Assembly: GCF_048128805.1 (NCBI RefSeq)
Contig: NC_136012.1
Span: 7,510,121 to 7,574,120 of the forward strand
Direction: 5' to 3'
From: Centroberyx gerrardi
Lineage: Eukaryota > Chordata > Actinopteri > Beryciformes > Berycidae
DNA: 64,000 nt
Within the stretch, counting starts at the first letter, position 1. Each line of letters begins with the position of its first letter. The translations under genes and the position numbers were made by a program. Shown in pieces: positions 63,001-64,000 of the stretch. The notes beneath the pieces are model-generated. The model made no database searches and was not told the origin of the DNA. It saw nothing but the letters and a program-made list of their open reading frames with translations.

Positions 63001-64000
63001 GGCTGGCACCCAGAGGAGAACGCACTGTTACACTGGGCAGGCGCTTAGGAGTATTTTTCACTGCCTGACGAGCTGGAAGGCACAGAGGGAGGGATGGATG
63101 GAAAGAAAGAAGGAAAGAAAGATTATTAAAAGGAACATACCAACATTTTGGCAAAGAAAACAGAAGTTAAAAGGTATGTAGATAAAAGTAAATCCCCAAA
63201 CGCCAAGCCATCAGATATACTTGGGAAATATTGAATAATTCACCAGTAGGTCTGAGCAGTGAGTGGACAGAACTTACCCTGGTATGCTGTCTCTGTGGCT
63301 TTCCTCTTCTGCTCCGCTTCCTCCTCATCCTGCTTCTTCTTTCTGGAGGGGGGGGGGAACACATTTTTTAACTGCCAATTTGAGCAGATGGCAGCCTAAA
63401 TGTTAGAGAGGTAGAATTATGACTTCCAGGTGTGAATGTGTGGAAATGTATGAACTGAAAGGCAGGCATTGCTGAAAATAAAATGTATTCCAGGAGGCAG
63501 ACTTAAAGTTTGTCAAGTAAGTGGGGAAAAAAAGCTTTGTCTGTATGTTGATGTTTTGTTGCTGTTTTGATTTGAAAACTGCTTTTTGCTTTGATTATAG
63601 TTTCATAGAAAATGTTGTACGTCATGCAGTAACTATCCAGTAATACATCAGTAATAAAATGACTAGTAACAGCAAACATAAAAACAAACAGGTAAGGGTC
63701 TTACAGCGTTATATCTGCCCACAGCTCCTTCAGCTGGGAGTCCATGTGACCCATCTGAATCAGATCCACCTCCTTCTTCAACTTCCTGTGAAGACAGAAA
63801 GCATTAGCAAGTTAAAGGCCACGTCTCACAGTCCTCAAAGGTCTTTCTTTGTGTGTGTGGTGTGTGCTTACCTGTACTTCTCTTGTGTGTCTCGCAGTAG
63901 TTTCTTCAGCTCCTCTATCCTCTCAGCAGTCAGTCTACGAACGATCACATCTTCAATGGTCTCTACCACCTCGCCCTTCTCGCCACGCTTACGCCTGGCA
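53075..64000 (-). CDS. brd8: Bromodomain-containing protein 8 (NuA4/TIP60 subunit), 5'-incomplete
   Basis: Subunit of the NuA4/TIP60 histone acetyltransferase complex. Fifteen exons in transcript order: 64000-63872 (partial), 63785-63705, 63342-63278, 63072-62906, 62256-62065, 61764-61671, 61363-61221, 60512-60074, 59979-59942, 59844-59645, 59161-59069, 58152-58084, 57816-57531, 54714-54670 and 53134-53075. All phases close. Visible parts are a charged coiled coil (RRKRGEKGEVVETIEDVIVR, EELKKLLRDTQEKYR), KNTPKRLPSVTVRSPL, a DELDLETVGDIIAIIEEKVD motif followed by AAVEAALSLCEE, acidic disordered stretches, and one bromodomain (KKAIMLVWRAAANH to QQFLATQLIM) with the acetyl-lysine-binding Asn in MYNSSDHDVY. 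It ends LKMKK, like the mammalian short isoform. The N-terminal exons lie beyond the window. Confidence 0.94.
53135..54669 (-). other. brd8: brd8 last intron
   Basis: AT-rich, with short GA-rich stretches (53,620-53,655) and an AATAAAGCATATTTGAATTG repeat-tail-like piece near 54,506. No second bromodomain exon is visible in any frame. Confidence 0.5.
54670..54714 (-). CDS. brd8: brd8 exon DSVPMASPAFLLSLF
   Basis: A 45-nt exon with acceptor CTCCTACAG and donor GTAAGT. It encodes DSVPMASPAFLLSLF, with one difference from the human DSVPMGSPAFLLSLF. Confidence 0.93.
55094..55491. mobile_element. hAT-like MITE with CAGGGTNCCCAC ends in brd8 intron
   Basis: It starts CAGGGTGCCCACCACGG and ends CCAGTGGGAACCCTG, the inverse of CAGGGTTCCCACTGG. 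The body carries CCATGACTTT and CCATGATATTCCAGGAA pieces typical of this fish family. CTATAC flanks both sides as a direct repeat. A related copy is at 58,197-58,457. Confidence 0.75.
55620..55760 (+). repeat. (ACAG)-rich simple repeat in brd8 intron
   Basis: ACAGACAG-type tetranucleotide repeats with AGAGAC interruptions. A similar CACA/ACAG-rich stretch lies at 54,960-55,085. Confidence 0.7.
56012..56705. mobile_element. MITE of about 690 bp with long inverted ends in brd8 intron
   Basis: The left end contains AAGTTTTTGGGAGATTGGCC and later ATCCATGTGTCCCTGGTAGA followed by TCATTGG. The right end contains the inverted counterparts, TGATCTACCGGGCACACATG and GGCCGATCTCCCAAAAACTT. Inverted similarity is spread over about 130-150 bp at each side. 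There is no open transposase frame. The calcineurin intron copy at 20,384 belongs to the same family. Confidence 0.8.
57501..57530 (-). repeat. brd8: G-quadruplex-capable run at the brd8 bromodomain exon donor
   Basis: On the transcribed RNA strand the intron starts GTGGGTGGGTGGGCTGGCTG and continues with GGTGGGCGGGGG, so five G-runs of three or more begin within 3 nt of the 5' splice site. Confidence 0.7.
57531..57816 (-). CDS. brd8: brd8 exon with the bromodomain C-terminal half
   Basis: The acceptor is CACCCCAG and the donor GTGGGT. It encodes PMDLSAIKKNIESGVIRTTA, EFQRDIMLMFQNAVMYNSSD (with the acetyl-lysine-binding Asn), HDVYHMALEMQRDVLEHVQQ and a linker ending GEPAEK. Confidence 0.95.
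58084..58152 (-). CDS. brd8: brd8 exon, bromodomain ZA loop
   Basis: The acceptor is GTCTCAG and the donor GTCTGA. It encodes YASVFLQPVSDDIAPGYHSI, then VHR. This is the ZA loop of the bromodomain. Confidence 0.94.
58197..58457. mobile_element. Degenerate copy of the MITE at 55,094 in brd8 intron
   Basis: It shares CTTTTCCATGACTTTCCATA, CTTCCATGACCTAAA and the CCATGACCAGTGGAAACC end with the 55,094-55,491 element. The left terminus is not recognisable. Confidence 0.6.
59069..59161 (-). CDS. brd8: brd8 exon, bromodomain helix Z
   Basis: The acceptor is GGGTTAG and the donor GTGAGC. It encodes STCGEDQEAVQAQKIWKKAI, then MLVWRAAANH, where the bromodomain begins. Confidence 0.93.
59645..59844 (-). 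CDS. brd8: brd8 exon, acidic YLSEVE/SSPASSS segment
   Basis: The acceptor is GCTTCCAG and the donor GTGAGT. It encodes EVKEEEAGSEGDPEEG, GEGPYLSEVE, SESEDGYG and DSLASSPASSSQ, matching the order of human BRD8 (YLSEMD, SESDDGF, SSPASSQF). Confidence 0.92.
59942..59979 (-). CDS. brd8: brd8 short exon (38 nt)
   Basis: The acceptor is TCCCACAG and the donor GTAACT. It encodes DSEDSSVSGKESK and fits phase 1 to phase 0. It is a short, serine-rich exon found mainly through phase logic. Confidence 0.75.
60074..60512 (-). CDS. brd8: brd8 large exon, disordered acidic region
   Basis: The acceptor is CCCTCCAG and the donor GTGGGT. It encodes VDDSVEALDAAAVEAALSLC, EEAVSGGHPLPGPWE and a long Glu/Pro/Ser-rich region ending EWSQPEPNPPCL. 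The first part aligns with the human DVAAVEAALSFCEE...LPGPWE. The remainder diverges. Confidence 0.9.
61221..61363 (-). CDS. brd8: brd8 exon with the ETVGDIIAIIE motif
   Basis: The acceptor is GTTTTCAG and the donor GTACGC. It encodes EGEAEAAVKVELAEETGL, then AVSYMGDELDLETVGDIIAI and IEEK. This is one of the best conserved BRD8 segments outside the bromodomain. Confidence 0.93.
61671..61764 (-). CDS. brd8: brd8 exon, Thr/Ala-rich
   Basis: The acceptor is TTATGTCAG and the donor GTAAAT. It encodes VAEGDSTASLTNGVQTATTA, then AALPTGHEVTT. There are no motifs; it is supported by phase fit to both neighbours. Confidence 0.8.
62065..62256 (-). CDS. brd8: brd8 exon, PPPSPLLSELLKK segment
   Basis: The acceptor is CTCTGCCAG and the donor GTGAGG. 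It encodes AQGVGVFLPAADPPGAGPKD, QKRLISQKATPPPSPLL, SELLKKVNVISASPRL. The SxLLxELL-type helix parallels the human LSRLLEAG region. Confidence 0.88.
62906..63072 (-). CDS. brd8: brd8 exon RQAVKNTPKRLPSVTVRSPL
   Basis: The acceptor is CCTTCCAG and the donor GTAAGA. It encodes RQAVKNTPKRLPSVTVRSPL, matching human RQAVKTPPRRLPTVMVRSPI, then a Ser/Thr/Pro-rich stretch. Confidence 0.93.
63278..63342 (-). CDS. brd8: brd8 exon KKKQDEEEAEQKRKATETAY
   Basis: The acceptor is CCCTCCAG after a poly-C run and the donor GTAAGT. It encodes a charged helix matching human KKKLEEEEAEVKRKATDAAY. Confidence 0.92.
63705..63785 (-). CDS. brd8: brd8 exon KLKKEVDLIQMGHMDSQLKE
   Basis: The acceptor is CTTCACAG and the donor GTAAGA. 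It encodes KLKKEVDLIQMGHMDSQLKE, then LWADITL, matching human RLKRDAELIQAGHMDSRLDE. Confidence 0.93.
63872..64000 (-). CDS. brd8: brd8 exon (cut by the window edge) RGEKGEVVETIEDVIVR
   Basis: The donor is GTAAGC; the 5' side is cut at 64,000. It encodes ARRKRGEKGEVVETIEDVIV, RRLTAERIEELKKLLRDTQE and KYR, a basic segment followed by a coiled coil nearly identical to human BRD8. Confidence 0.93.

Overview
The window is vertebrate nuclear DNA, most probably from a ray-finned (teleost) fish. It carries spliced orthologues of vertebrate genes with GT-AG introns and TATA/AATAAA signals. The introns are compact but crowded with (CA/TG)n and (CT/GA)n microsatellites, and there are fish-style repeats: L2-, Rex1- and L1/Tx1-like LINE pieces, hAT-like MITEs and a short Helitron. 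The species cannot be named from sequence alone.

Four genes can be rebuilt exon by exon, and every splice phase closes. (1) A calcineurin A catalytic subunit (+ strand) has 13 coding exons from 8,948 to 26,180, corresponding to mammalian exons 2-14; exon 1 was not found and probably lies upstream. Its 3' UTR runs to about 28.6 kb. (2) sting1, encoding STING (+ strand), has six coding exons from 31,208 to 37,142 encoding 408 residues. A candidate non-coding first exon ends at 30,007, behind an ISRE-like element. (3) A DDIT4/DDIT4L (REDD) family gene (+ strand) has two coding exons from 49,775 to 51,136 encoding 206 residues. It has a TATA box, an ATF4-type CARE, a CACGTG E-box and an overlapping upstream ORF. 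(4) brd8 (- strand) enters from the right edge and is followed through 15 exons down to its stop at 53,075. It encodes the single-bromodomain form.

Layout: 1-8.9 kb is non-coding sequence and microsatellites, probably upstream of or within intron 1 of the calcineurin gene. 8.9-28.6 kb is the calcineurin gene, with a LINE relic, MITEs, a SINE and a 50-bp minisatellite in its introns. 28.6-29.9 kb is a short intergenic spacer holding a Helitron. 29.9-37.4 kb is sting1. 37.4-49.5 kb is a gene-free block of decayed LINEs, including a chimera of two different LINEs ending about 0.5 kb before the REDD promoter. 49.6-51.6 kb is the REDD gene. 51.9-64 kb is brd8, convergent with the REDD gene.

The four genes are not an operon. 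They act separately: Ca2+/calmodulin phosphatase signalling, cytosolic-DNA innate sensing, stress inhibition of mTORC1, and NuA4/TIP60 chromatin acetylation. Their linkage is the most interesting feature. In human, STING1 and BRD8 are both on 5q31, while the calcineurin A and DDIT4-type genes are paired on 4q24 and 10q22. The window may therefore preserve calcineurin A and REDD copies from the 5q31 member of that 2R paralogon.
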